From: Flavobacterium humidisoli
GTDB taxonomy: Bacteria; Bacteroidota; Bacteroidia; Flavobacteriales; Flavobacteriaceae
DNA length: 64,000 nucleotides
Assembly: GCF_023272795.1 (NCBI RefSeq)
Contig: NZ_CP096829.1
Location: 1,364,001-1,428,000 of the forward strand
Direction of reading: 5' to 3'
Under the pieces are notes generated by a model. It did not search any database and had not been told where the DNA came from. It saw nothing but the letters and a program-made list of their open reading frames with translations. Every line of letters starts with the position of its first letter. Position 1 is the first letter of the stretch. This document shows, piece after piece, positions 36,606-45,100 of the stretch. The translations under genes were made by a program, and so were the position numbers.

Positions 36606-37151
36606 TTAGTTAGCGTTTTTAAGTTGAGCGTTTTTCAAAGCCATTTCTAAAGGCATTACTAATTTATCTTTCCCGAAAATGAAATCTTCTCTATTGTAAT
36701 TAGCAGGAACTAATACTTTAGATTCAGTTAAGTAAATAGCGTCTTTTGGACAAGCTTCTTCACATAAACCACAGAAAATGCAACGAAGCATATTGATTTC
36801 GTAAATTTCTGCATATTTCTCTTCTCTATACAAGTGTTTTTCATCAGGTTTGCGTTCTGCAGCTTTCATGGTGATCGCTTCTGCAGGGCATGATAAAGCA
36901 CATAATCCGCAAGCTGTACAGTTTTCACGGCCTTGTTCATCACGTTTCAACATATGTTGACCACGGTAAACTGGACTCATTTCACGAACCTGCTCTGGGT
37001 AATGAATGGTAACTTTTTTTCTGAAAAGGTGTTTTACTGTAATAACCAAACCTTTCACAATCGCCACAAGATACAATCGTTCAACAAAAGACATGTCTTT
37101 ATTTGACACCACCTTTTTTCTACCCGATAATGATATAGTTTCTATTGACAT
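36606..37151 (-). CDS. nuoI: NADH-quinone oxidoreductase subunit I
   Basis: This peripheral-arm subunit carries the two 4Fe-4S clusters N6a and N6b. It has 181 residues, with an N-terminal amphipathic membrane-contact helix and two CxxCxxCxxxCP motifs: CTACGLCALSCP and CIFCGLCEEACP. It sits between nuoH and nuoJ with an 87-base gap on the nuoH side. Confidence 0.97.
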   Translation of the reverse strand: MSIETISLSGRKKVVSNKDMSFVERLYLVAIVKGLVITVKHLFRKKVTIHYPEQVREMSPVYRGQHMLKRDEQGRENCTACGLCALSCPAEAITMKAAERKPDEKHLYREEKYAEIYEINMLRCIFCGLCEEACPKDAIYLTESKVLVPANYNREDFIFGKDKLVMPLEMALKNAQLKNAN

Positions 37152-37238
37152 TTTTACTATTATAGTTTATGATTTACAATTTGACATCAATCAAATTCAA
37201 AATCTATTTTGTTTTTTATTTGAAGCTAATTACAGTTC

Positions 37239-38291
37239 TTAGAATCCTAAAGCAGCTAAGATTTCGTGTCTTAAAATAACTACGCCTGTAATCATGATAT
37301 TAATAATTGAAAGCGGAATTAAAATTCTCCAGCCTAAATTCATTAATTGGTCATATCTAAATCTTGGAATTGTCCAACGTACCCACATATAGAAGAAAAT
37401 GAAGAAACATATTTTTATAAATAATGCTCCAATTCCTAATAAGTTTGCTGTATTTACACCTACATTTTCTACCATCCATTGCATTCCTGGGTAGTTGTAT
37501 CCGCCAAAGAATAATACAGAAATAATAGTAGAAGAGATAAACATACTTGCATATTCAGCAAATAAATAAAATCCCATTTTCATAGATGAATATTCGGTAT
37601 GGTAACCTCCAATTAATTCGTTTTCACATTCTGCTAAATCGAAAGGAGTTCTGTTTGTTTCTGCAAATGAACAGATTAAGAAAATTAAGAATGATAATGG
37701 CTGATAAAAAACATTCCAATTCATTCCTTGCTGCTGTAATGAAATTTCTTTTAAACTCATTGTTCCAGTCATCATCAATAAAGCAATTATTGATAATCCC
37801 ATTGCAACCTCGTAAGAAACCATTTGAGAAGCGGCACGAATAGCTCCCATCAAAGAGAACTTGTTGTTAGATGCCCATCCACCAATCATGATGCCGTAGA
37901 CTCCAACAGAAAGAACTCCGAATATGTATAATAAAGCAATGTTTACATCTGTAGCTTGAAGAATAATATCTCTTCCGAAAAGATGCAAACGATCTCCCCA
38001 CGGAATTACAGCACTAGTCATTAAAGCAGTACTCATTGCAATTGCAGGACCAACTACGAATAAAAATCTATTTGGCGTGTTTGGGAAAAATTCTTCTTTA
38101 GAGAATAATTTCATACCATCTGCAAGTGGTTGTAATAAACCTCCCCATCCGGCGCGGTTTGGTCCAACACGATCTTGCAAGAAAGCAGCAACTTTACGTT
38201 CTGCCCAAGTAGAATACATCGCCATGATCATTGTTACCGCAAAAACGACAACAATAACAACACTTTTTTCTATAATAAATGCACTTTCCAT
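37239..38291 (-). CDS. nuoH: NADH-quinone oxidoreductase subunit H
   Basis: This membrane subunit, 350 residues, forms much of the quinone chamber. The conserved loop AAFLQDRVGPNRAGWGGLLQPLADG, the acidic loop ETNRTPFDLAECENELIGGYHTEYS and the C-terminal WVRWTIPRFRYDQLMNLGWR are all present. It starts six bases after the nuoG stop. Confidence 0.97.
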   Translation of the reverse strand: MESAFIIEKSVVIVVVFAVTMIMAMYSTWAERKVAAFLQDRVGPNRAGWGGLLQPLADGMKLFSKEEFFPNTPNRFLFVVGPAIAMSTALMTSAVIPWGDRLHLFGRDIILQATDVNIALLYIFGVLSVGVYGIMIGGWASNNKFSLMGAIRAASQMVSYEVAMGLSIIALLMMTGTMSLKEISLQQQGMNWNVFYQPLSFLIFLICSFAETNRTPFDLAECENELIGGYHTEYSSMKMGFYLFAEYASMFISSTIISVLFFGGYNYPGMQWMVENVGVNTANLLGIGALFIKICFFIFFYMWVRWTIPRFRYDQLMNLGWRILIPLSIINIMITGVVILRHEILAALGF

Positions 38292-38297
38292 TTCTTA

Positions 38298-39326
38298 CTA
38301 TTTTTGATCTTTATCAGTTAATGGAATTGCAGCCATACTAATTTTTTTACGGTCAATATCTCTACCTAAAAGAATATTCTTTTCAGTATCAATTTCAACT
38401 TTCTCTAATTTTTGAGTGTAATTGTTTTGGTTAATAACAGAATCTTTTTCAAATTCTCTTGGTCCTTCAATTACCCAGTCATTTACATTTTTATGATCAA
38501 AACGACAGCTGTTGCAGATGAATTCTTCAACTTCATGGTACTCATCTTTACGACCAGTTACACGCTGAATTTCTCCACCAAACATCCAAACCGTAGTTTT
38601 TCCGCAGCACCCTGGAGTAGTACATTCTCTGTGCGCGTTATAAGGTTTGTTAAACCAAACTCTTGATTTAAAACGGAAAGTTTTATCTGTTAAAGCTCCA
38701 ACTGGACAAACGTCAATCATGTTTCCAGAGAACTCATTGTCGATTGCTTTAGAAATTCCAGTTGAAATATTAGCGTGGTCACCACGGTCTAATACTCCGT
38801 GAACTCTATTGTCTGTCAATTGATCCGCAACTTGCACACATCTTTGGCATAAAATACAACGATTCATGTGAAGTTGAATATTTGGACCAATATCTTCTGG
38901 TTCAAATGTTCTTTTTTCTTCAATGTAACGTGATTTTGGATTTCCGTGTTCAAAACTTAAATTCTGTAAATCACATTCACCAGCTTGATCACAAATTGGG
39001 CAATCTAATGGGTGATTGATTAATAAAAATTCTGTTACAGATTTACGGGCTTCAGTTACTCTTGCAGACGATTTACTGTTTACTTCCATACCATCCATAC
39101 ATCCTGTTACACAAGATGCCATTAATTTTGGCATTGGTCGTGGGTCAGCTTCACTTCCTTTAGAAACTTCAACTAAACAACAACGGCATTTACCACCGCT
39201 GCCTTTTAATTTTGAGTAATAGCACATGGCTGGCGGAACTAAATCTCCTCCAATCATACGTGCAGCCTGCAGGATCGTTGTTCCTGGTTCTACGTCTATA
39301 CTTTGACCGTCTATGGTTACTTTCAT
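38298..39326 (-). CDS. nuoG: NADH-quinone oxidoreductase subunit G, short form
   Basis: This electron-carrying subunit of the peripheral arm has only 342 residues, against about 700-900 in E. coli or Thermus. Order of motifs: 2Fe-2S site N1b (MCYYSKLKGSGGKCRCCLVEV), His-ligated site N5 (HPLDCPICDQAGEC), site N4 (CILCQRC ... DVCPVGAL), and a further Cys group (ECTTPGCCGK ... ICNSCRFD) where molybdopterin-type proteins and NuoG carry N7. The large molybdopterin-like C-terminal domain is absent and replaced by a ~70-residue tail. The frame is intact, so this is a real short form, which I recall as usual in Flavobacteria. Confidence 0.93.
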   Translation of the reverse strand: MKVTIDGQSIDVEPGTTILQAARMIGGDLVPPAMCYYSKLKGSGGKCRCCLVEVSKGSEADPRPMPKLMASCVTGCMDGMEVNSKSSARVTEARKSVTEFLLINHPLDCPICDQAGECDLQNLSFEHGNPKSRYIEEKRTFEPEDIGPNIQLHMNRCILCQRCVQVADQLTDNRVHGVLDRGDHANISTGISKAIDNEFSGNMIDVCPVGALTDKTFRFKSRVWFNKPYNAHRECTTPGCCGKTTVWMFGGEIQRVTGRKDEYHEVEEFICNSCRFDHKNVNDWVIEGPREFEKDSVINQNNYTQKLEKVEIDTEKNILLGRDIDRKKISMAAIPLTDKDQK

Positions 39327-39344
39327 CTCTTATTTTGTTTTTTT

Positions 39345-39404
39345 AGTTTCAGGTTTAAAGTTTCAGGTTGAACTTGAAACTAAAAAAACTTGAAACTTGA
39401 AACT
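39345..39404. repeat. AGTTTCAAG-type palindrome between nuoF and nuoG
   Basis: AGTTTCAGGTTTAAAG... on the left and ...CTTGAAACTTGAAACT on the right form a long imperfect hairpin filling the 79-base gap. The same words occur at 19650 and at 56032-56080. Confidence 0.7.
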
Positions 39405-39405
39405 A

Positions 39406-40776
39406 TTATATAATTACTTTACCGCCAACTAAATGTTTCACTTGTGAAAAAGGCTCGGCAACAAAGTGATCTCTATTTTTAATTTTTTCTGGGAAACGAA
39501 CGTGATATTCAAATTCATCTCTAAAGTGACGAATCGCAGCAGCTACTGGCCAAGAAGCAGCGTCACCAAGAGGGCAAATTGTGTTTCCTTCGATTTTGCT
39601 CTGAATGCTCCACAATAGTTCGATATCTTCTTCACGACCTTGGCCGTTTTCGATTCTCCATAAGATTTTTTCTAACCATCCTGTTCCTTCACGGCAAGGT
39701 GTACATTGTCCGCAAGATTCGTGGTGGTAAAAACGAGCAAAGTTCCAAGTGTTTCTTACGACACAAGCAGTATCGTTGTAAACAATAAATCCTCCAGAAC
39801 CTAACATAGATCCAGTAGCAAAACCACCATCACTTAAAGATTCATAAGTCATTAAACGATCTTCGCCATTTGCTGTTTTGAAAATCAATTCAGCTGGTAA
39901 AATTGGCACAGAAGAACCTCCAGGTACAAATGCTTTTAATGGACGACTTGAAGACATTCCTCCCAAATATTCATCAGAATTCATGAATTCGTCAACACTT
40001 AAACCTAATTCAATTTCGTAAACGCCAGGGTTTTTGATGTGTCCTGAAGCAGAAATTAATTTAGTTCCAGTAGAACGTCCAATTCCAATTTTAGCATAAT
40101 CATCACCAGAATTGTTTACAATCCAAGGCACAGTCGCAATTGTTTCAACATTGTTTACCACAGTTGGATTTGCCCAAAGACCAGAAACCGCTGGGAAAGG
40201 TGGTTTAATACGAGGATTTCCTCTTTTACCTTCCAAAGATTCGATTAATGCTGTTTCTTCTCCACAGATATATGCTCCAGCTCCACAGTGTACGTGAAGT
40301 TCAAGATCATAACCTGTTCCTAATATATTTTTTCCTAACCATCCGGCAGCTTTTGCTTCGGCGATTGCTCTTTCTAAGATTTTGAAAACCCACATATATT
40401 CTCCACGGATGTAGATATAAGATAGGTTAGCACCCAAAGCGTAGCTTGAAGTGATCATTCCCTCGATCAATAAGTGAGGAATATATTCCATCAAGAATCT
40501 ATCTTTGAATGTTCCAGGCTCAGATTCGTCGGCATTACAAACTAAGTGTCTTGGTCTTCCTGATTTTTTGTCAATAAAACTCCATTTCATACCAGCAGGG
40601 AAACCTGCTCCACCACGACCACGTAATCCTGATTTTTTTACTTCTTCAGTAACTTCGTCTGGAGTAAGTGTTTTTAAAGCTTTTTCTACAGAAGCATAAC
40701 CACCATTTTGGCGATATACTTCGTAGGTTTTAATTCCAGGAATATTGATTTTATCTAATAATATTTTTTGTGACAT
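39406..40776 (-). CDS. nuoF: NADH-quinone oxidoreductase subunit F
   Basis: This subunit binds NADH and FMN and carries cluster N3. It has 456 residues. The glycine-rich GLRGRGGAGFPAGMKW, the FMN/NADH region CNADESEPGTFKDR and IYIRGEY, GAGAYICGEETALIESLEG and the Fe-S motif ESCGQCTPCREGTGW with a distant Cys (GNTICPLGD) are complete. It lies one base after nuoE. Confidence 0.98.
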   Translation of the reverse strand: MSQKILLDKINIPGIKTYEVYRQNGGYASVEKALKTLTPDEVTEEVKKSGLRGRGGAGFPAGMKWSFIDKKSGRPRHLVCNADESEPGTFKDRFLMEYIPHLLIEGMITSSYALGANLSYIYIRGEYMWVFKILERAIAEAKAAGWLGKNILGTGYDLELHVHCGAGAYICGEETALIESLEGKRGNPRIKPPFPAVSGLWANPTVVNNVETIATVPWIVNNSGDDYAKIGIGRSTGTKLISASGHIKNPGVYEIELGLSVDEFMNSDEYLGGMSSSRPLKAFVPGGSSVPILPAELIFKTANGEDRLMTYESLSDGGFATGSMLGSGGFIVYNDTACVVRNTWNFARFYHHESCGQCTPCREGTGWLEKILWRIENGQGREEDIELLWSIQSKIEGNTICPLGDAASWPVAAAIRHFRDEFEYHVRFPEKIKNRDHFVAEPFSQVKHLVGGKVII

Positions 40777-40777
40777 C

Positions 40778-41308
40778 TTATTTATCGTGTAATATTATTT
40801 TATCATCTCTACAATCAGCAATAATCTGATCGATTTTCTCTTCTGTCAGTTTTTCTTTGTAGAAATCTCCCAACTGCATCATCGGAGCATATCCGCAAGC
40901 ACCTAAACATTCTACACCAGCAATGGTAAACATTCCGTCTGGAGTTGTTTCGCCCATTTTAATGCCTAGTTTCTCAGAAGTATAATCCATTAAATCCTCT
41001 GCGCCTCTTAAACAACAGCAAGAAGTTTGGCAGAACTCAAACATATACTTACCAATTGGCTTTTGGTTGAACATCGTATAGAAAGTAACCACTTCATAAA
41101 CCTCAATTGGTTTTATCTGAAGAATCTCGGCAACTTTATCTTGCAATTCAATACTAAGCCAGTTGTTATGTGCATCCTGAACTTCGTGCAAAACAGGCAA
41201 TAAAGCCGATTTTTGTTTGCCCTCAGGATAATGGCTGATCAATTCATTGATGCGATTCATCAATGCCTCAGTCATGTTTATTTCTTGTTTGTAATGTTTA
41301 CGTTCCAT
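40778..41308 (-). CDS. nuoE: NADH-quinone oxidoreductase subunit E
   Basis: This thioredoxin-like subunit carries the 2Fe-2S cluster N1a. It has 176 residues, or 165 if the internal Met at 41275 is used. The four ligands lie in CQTSCCCLRG and CLGACGYAPMMQLG. YEVVTFYTMFNQKPIGKYMFEFC is the family core. It is preceded by a 198-base repeat-bearing spacer after nuoD. Confidence 0.96.
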   Translation of the reverse strand: MERKHYKQEINMTEALMNRINELISHYPEGKQKSALLPVLHEVQDAHNNWLSIELQDKVAEILQIKPIEVYEVVTFYTMFNQKPIGKYMFEFCQTSCCCLRGAEDLMDYTSEKLGIKMGETTPDGMFTIAGVECLGACGYAPMMQLGDFYKEKLTEEKIDQIIADCRDDKIILHDK

Positions 41309-41314
41309 TTTTAA

Positions 41315-41502
41315 TTTTAGATTTTAGATTTTAGATTTTAGATTTTTTTAATCTTGGTCTATAATCTATGATTCTTCAATCATTGTTTAAGTTTTAGATT
41401 CTTCAATCTGAATTTTTCAATTCCTAATTATAATTTTAAACCTAAATTCTAAAATCTGCATTCTCAATCAGCAATCTAAAACCTAAAATCTAAAATCTAC
41501 AA
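41315..41502. repeat. Long inverted repeat (TTTTAGA arrays) between nuoD and nuoE
   Basis: A 30-base run of TTTTAGA units at 41315-41344 is mirrored, with two mismatches, by 41473-41502. The ~130 bases between contain further degenerate copies. The spacer could fold into one large hairpin within the nuo transcript. Confidence 0.75.
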
Positions 41503-41506
41503 TTTG

Positions 41507-42745
41507 TTAGGCATCTAATTCTCCTGCAATTACGTTCAAACTTGAAAGGATGATAATTGCATCAGAAAGCATAGCGCCTTTAATCATTTCTGGGAATGCT
41601 TGATAATAAATAAAGCATGGTCTTCTGAAATGTAATCTATATGGAGTTCTACTTCCGTCAGTTACTAAATAAAAACCAATTTCTCCGTTTCCTCCTTCTA
41701 CAGGGTGGTAAATTTCTGCAACTGGTACAGGAACTTCTCCCATTACGATCTTAAAGTGATAAATTAAAGATTCCATAGAAGTGTAAACATCTTCTTTTGG
41801 AGGAAGGTAGTAATCTGGAACTTCAGCATGGTATTCATTTCCTGGAGGCATTTTTTCTAACGCCTGACGAATAATGCTTAAACTTTCCCAAACTTCAGCA
41901 TTACGAACACAGAAACGATCATAAGTGTCTCCTGATTTTCCAACAGGAACTATAAAATCAAAGTCTTCATAAGATGAGTAAGGTTGTGCTACACGTACGT
42001 CGTAATCAACTCCAGCAGCACGCAAGTTTGGACCTGTAAATCCGTAAGCCATTGCTTTTTCAGCAGTGATGCCACCTACGTTTACAGTTCTATCAAGGAA
42101 AATTCTATTTCTCTCGAATAAGTTTTGAAATTCTTGCCAAACTGGCGGAAATTCTTCAAGGAATTTATCTAGTTTTTTGAAAACTTCTGGAGACCAGTCT
42201 CTTTCAAAACCACCAATTCTTCCCATATTTGTAGTCAAACGAGCTCCACAAATTTCTTCATAGATTTCGTAGATTTTTTCTCTAAATTGAAAAACGTATA
42301 AGAAACCAGTATACGCACCAGTATCAACACCCAAAATACCATTACAGATGATGTGGTCCGTAATACGAGCCAGCTCCATAACAATAACTCTTAAGTACTG
42401 TGCTCTTTTAGGAACTTCTATACCTAATAGTTTTTCTACAGTCATCCACCATCCCATATTGTTGATAGGAGAAGAACAGTAGTTCATACGGTCTGTAAGA
42501 GGTGTAATTTGATAAAAAGGGCGATTTTCGGCAATTTTTTCGAATGCTCTGTGGATGTAACCAATAGTTGGTTCAGCCTCAAGAATTTTTTCACCATCCA
42601 TCAACAAGATATTTTGGAAAATACCGTGTGTAGCAGGGTGAGTCGGACCTAAATTCAGTACAGAAAGTTCGCTTCCGTCTTCGTTTAGTCTCTCCTTAAT
42701 TATTTTAGCATATCGATGCTCTGGTGGTAATAATAGTTCTGACAT
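41507..42745 (-). CDS. nuoD: NADH-quinone oxidoreductase subunit D
   Basis: This 49-kDa-type subunit lines the quinone pocket with NuoB. It has 412 residues. The quinone-site loop NLGPTHPATHGIFQN, GYIHRAFEKIAENR, MNYCSSPINNMGW, MGRIGGFERDW and the C-terminal PVEGGNGEIGFYLVTDG...SLNVIAGELDA (with the final Asp region) are all present. It is separate from nuoC, unlike E. coli. Confidence 0.98.
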   Translation of the reverse strand: MSELLLPPEHRYAKIIKERLNEDGSELSVLNLGPTHPATHGIFQNILLMDGEKILEAEPTIGYIHRAFEKIAENRPFYQITPLTDRMNYCSSPINNMGWWMTVEKLLGIEVPKRAQYLRVIVMELARITDHIICNGILGVDTGAYTGFLYVFQFREKIYEIYEEICGARLTTNMGRIGGFERDWSPEVFKKLDKFLEEFPPVWQEFQNLFERNRIFLDRTVNVGGITAEKAMAYGFTGPNLRAAGVDYDVRVAQPYSSYEDFDFIVPVGKSGDTYDRFCVRNAEVWESLSIIRQALEKMPPGNEYHAEVPDYYLPPKEDVYTSMESLIYHFKIVMGEVPVPVAEIYHPVEGGNGEIGFYLVTDGSRTPYRLHFRRPCFIYYQAFPEMIKGAMLSDAIIILSSLNVIAGELDA

Positions 42746-42766
42746 TTTATAATGTTGAATTATTTT

Positions 42767-43288
42767 TTAGCAATTTGTTGTTGTTCTTCCGAAGAATCGG
42801 TCATCCTTATCTGTTCTTCCACTGTCTTCCAATGGGAATTCTTTTCTCATTGGGTGAGACTGCATTTCATCCATATTTAAAATACGTTTCAATTGAGGAT
42901 GTCCTATAAAGTCAATCCCATAGAAATCGAAAGTTTCTCTTTCCATCCAGTTAGAAGACAAGAAAATGTTTGAAACCGATTTAATTTCTGGTTTTTCGCC
43001 GTTTAGGAAAACTTTGATTTTCAATCTTTTGTTTTCGTACCAGTTGTGTAAATGATAAACAACTGCAAACTGACGTTCTGTTTCGTTATCTGGATAATGA
43101 ATGCCGCACAAATCTGTTAGGAAGTGAAAGCGTAATTCGGGATCATTTTTTAGGAATAGAATCAGGGGCGTAATTTTATCAGCCGAAGCTTCTAAAGAAA
43201 AAATATCTCTTTCTTGCTGAAAATTGAAAACATCGTTATTAAATGTTTCAGTAAGTTTATCTTGGATCAGGGTGTTTTCTAAAGCCAT
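42767..43288 (-). CDS. nuoC: NADH-quinone oxidoreductase subunit C
   Basis: This 30-kDa-type subunit has 173 residues. The signature HYPDNETERQFAVVYHLHNW and the C-terminal NWMERETFDFYGIDFIGHP (family motif ERExxDxxGxxFxGHPxLRRI) are clear, ending MRKEFPLED. It lies one base after the nuoB stop. Confidence 0.96.
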   Translation of the reverse strand: MALENTLIQDKLTETFNNDVFNFQQERDIFSLEASADKITPLILFLKNDPELRFHFLTDLCGIHYPDNETERQFAVVYHLHNWYENKRLKIKVFLNGEKPEIKSVSNIFLSSNWMERETFDFYGIDFIGHPQLKRILNMDEMQSHPMRKEFPLEDSGRTDKDDRFFGRTTTNC

Positions 43289-43289
43289 C

Positions 43290-43838
43290 TTATGAGATAT
43301 TATATGAAGCTAATAATTCTTGGTATTCAGGTGAGCTTCTTCGTCTCACAGATTCGCTTTTTACCAGGTCTTGAAGTCTCATAACTCCATCAACAATTTG
43401 TTCTGGTCTTGGCGGGCATCCTGGTACATAAACATCAACAGGAATTACTTTGTCAATTCCTTGAAGAACAGAGTAAGTGTCAAATACTCCTCCTGACGAA
43501 GCGCATGCTCCAACAGCAATTACCCAACGAGGTTCTGCCATTTGTTCGTATACTTGTCTTAAAATTGGGGCCATTTTTTTAGAAATAGTTCCCATTACTA
43601 ATAACATATCGGCTTGTCTTGGCGAGAAACTCACACGCTCAGAACCAAATCGAGCTAAGTCATAGTGAGATGCCATTGTTGCCATGAATTCGATACCACA
43701 GCATGAAGTCGCGAAAGGAAGCGGCCATAATGAGTTAGCTCTTGCTAAACCAACAACATCACTAAGTTTTGTAGCGAAGAAACCTTCACCAGTAACTCCT
43801 TCTGGCGGCGCAACCATATTTACTTTTGAATCGCTCAT
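43290..43838 (-). CDS. nuoB: NADH-quinone oxidoreductase subunit B
   Basis: This 20-kDa-type subunit carries cluster N2, the last electron donor before quinone. It has 182 residues. The four ligands lie in [21 protein letters not shown] and [13 protein letters not shown] repeat-bearing spacer of about 150 bases separates it from nuoA. Confidence 0.97.
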   Translation of the reverse strand: MSDSKVNMVAPPEGVTGEGFFATKLSDVVGLARANSLWPLPFATSCCGIEFMATMASHYDLARFGSERVSFSPRQADMLLVMGTISKKMAPILRQVYEQMAEPRWVIAVGACASSGGVFDTYSVLQGIDKVIPVDVYVPGCPPRPEQIVDGVMRLQDLVKSESVRRRSSPEYQELLASYNIS

Positions 43839-43853
43839 TTTATTTTAGATTTC

Positions 43854-43988
43854 TGATTTTAGATTTTAGATTCATTGAAATCGTAAAAAGTAAAATCAAT
43901 TTTTTAAATCAGTACTTTAATTTGAGTTTAAATTTTAAATCATAGTATTTAGATAAATCTAAAGTCTCAGATCTAAAATCTAAAATCA
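43854..43988. repeat. Inverted repeat (TTTTAGA type) between nuoA and nuoB
   Basis: TGATTTTAGATTTTAGAT (43854-43871) and its exact complement (43971-43988) bound a ~100-base AT-rich loop. The right arm abuts the nuoA stop. Same family as the nuoD/nuoE spacer. Confidence 0.75.
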
Positions 43989-44354
43989 TTATTCCCACTC
44001 TAATGCTTTCTTTTTGATGATGTAAAAGAAACCAACTAAAAGCAAAGACATGAAAACTAACATTTTTAGCATTCCTTCAATTCCTAAGTCTTTGAAATTT
44101 ACTGCCCAAGGATAAAGGAAAATAACCTCTACGTCGAATAATACGAACAAAATGGCAACTAAGAAGTATTTTACAGAGAATGGAATACGGGCGTTACCAA
44201 CAGATTCGATACCACACTCGAAGTTTTTATCTTTAACTTCAGAGGTTCTTCTTGGTCCTAATTTTCCAGAAATAATGATTGTTCCTACCACAAAACCAAC
44301 AGCTAGAATAAACTGCATTAAAATAGGAATGTAACTGTATTGATCAGATTGCAT
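43989..44354 (-). CDS. nuoA: NADH-quinone oxidoreductase subunit A
   Basis: This three-helix membrane subunit is the first gene of the operon. I placed the start at 44354 (MQSDQYSYIPILM), giving 121 residues. The longer frame from 44417 would start upstream of the predicted transcription start and adds 21 residues not expected in the family. The conserved loop KNFECGIESVGNARIPFSVKYFLVAILFVLFDVEVIFLYPWA is intact and holds the Cys and acidic residues near the quinone cavity. Confidence 0.95.
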   Translation of the reverse strand: MQSDQYSYIPILMQFILAVGFVVGTIIISGKLGPRRTSEVKDKNFECGIESVGNARIPFSVKYFLVAILFVLFDVEVIFLYPWAVNFKDLGIEGMLKMLVFMSLLLVGFFYIIKKKALEWE

Positions 44355-44386
44355 AAACTTCGATTTTTTACTTAAAAAATGAGCCA

Positions 44387-44417
44387 CAAAGATAACTTGG
44401 AACTCTGTAAAACACAA
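44387..44417 (-). promoter_or_regulatory. nuoA: Promoter of the nuo operon
   Basis: On the minus strand TTG (44417-44415), 20 bases, then TATCTTTG (44394-44387) match the Bacteroidota consensus. Transcription would start near 44380, which supports the nuoA start at 44354. Confidence 0.7.
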
Positions 44418-44520
44418 GCTAAAAAAGGATTTAAGTAGGGTAGTAAACCGCGTTTATGTCTAATTTTTATTCATTATAAATAACATTGCGTTATTTTAAT
44501 ATTTTTTTAAGAAATGGGTA

Positions 44521-44550
44521 AAAAAAAAACGTCCCGATAGTTCGGGACGT
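44521..44550 (-). terminator. Terminator of the cold-shock gene
   Basis: On the minus strand ACGTCCCGA, a short loop and TCGGGACGT precede nine Ts. Confidence 0.92.
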
Positions 44551-44597
44551 CTTCTGAGACCATTCAGAGGCAAAAAAAATAAATTGCTATATTTTTC

Positions 44598-44792
44598 TTA
44601 GATTACTGCTACTTTAGCAGCAACTTTCCCTTTTCTTCCTTCTTCTTCTTCATAGCTTACACGGTCACCTTCGCGTAATTCTTCCGCGTTAATTCCTGAA
44701 GCGTGAACGAAGATGTCTTTTCCTGTTTCTTCGTCTGTAATGAATCCATAACCTTTAGATTCATTGAAAAATTTTACTGTACCTGTACGCAT
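44598..44792 (-). CDS. Cold-shock domain protein (CspA family)
   Basis: This single cold-shock domain of 64 residues binds single-stranded RNA/DNA and acts as an RNA chaperone. MRTGTVKFFNESKGYGFI contains the RNP1 motif (KGYGFI) and DIFVHASGI the RNP2 motif. An acidic stretch (YEEEEGRKGKVA) closes the fold. It is monocistronic, between its own terminator and aspS. Confidence 0.97.
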   Translation of the reverse strand: MRTGTVKFFNESKGYGFITDEETGKDIFVHASGINAEELREGDRVSYEEEEGRKGKVAAKVAVI

Positions 44793-45100
44793 TTGTAATG
44801 TAATAATAATTTATAATAAACAAATGTAATATTTAAAATCATACAAAAGACATATACGTGTTAATTTTTTGTAAAAATTATTGATTTACAGTGTTTTTAC
44901 GCGGTTTATTGCGTCAATTTCTTTATAAAATACCATAATTTGCGAATCATTAATTGTAGGAATATAAAATCATTACGTTTGTAGGAATATGATAATTCAA
45001 TAAAAAATAGGCTTTAAGATTTTTCCTAGTATTTCGTTAAAAATAAAAAGCCGCTGAAATTTCAGCGGCTTTTATCTTTTTATGAATAATTTACTTCAAA
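44793..45100. other. Gap upstream of the cold-shock gene
   Basis: It contains a possible -7 box TACATTTG on the minus strand (44828-44821) for the cold-shock gene and the aspS terminator at 45045-45074. The remaining ~200 AT-rich bases may be a long leader, but I see no defined structure or gene. Confidence 0.5.
45045..45074 (-). terminator. Terminator of aspS
   Basis: AAAAGCCGCTGAA-AT-TTCAGCGGCTTTT is a perfect stem followed on the minus strand by a short T-run, 27 bases after the aspS stop. Confidence 0.9.

Noticed and set aside
38298..39326. nuoG as a truncated pseudogene
   Set aside because: The frame is intact, all Fe-S ligands are kept, spacing to nuoH is tight, and short NuoG is, as far as I know, normal in this group.
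41315..41502. TTTTAGA arrays as a possible CRISPR array
   Set aside because: Units are 7 bases, back to back, without unique spacers, and the right half is the inverse of the left.
44355..44417. Longer start for nuoA
   Set aside because: The promoter boxes at 44387-44417 overlap it, so the transcript would begin downstream of this ATG.
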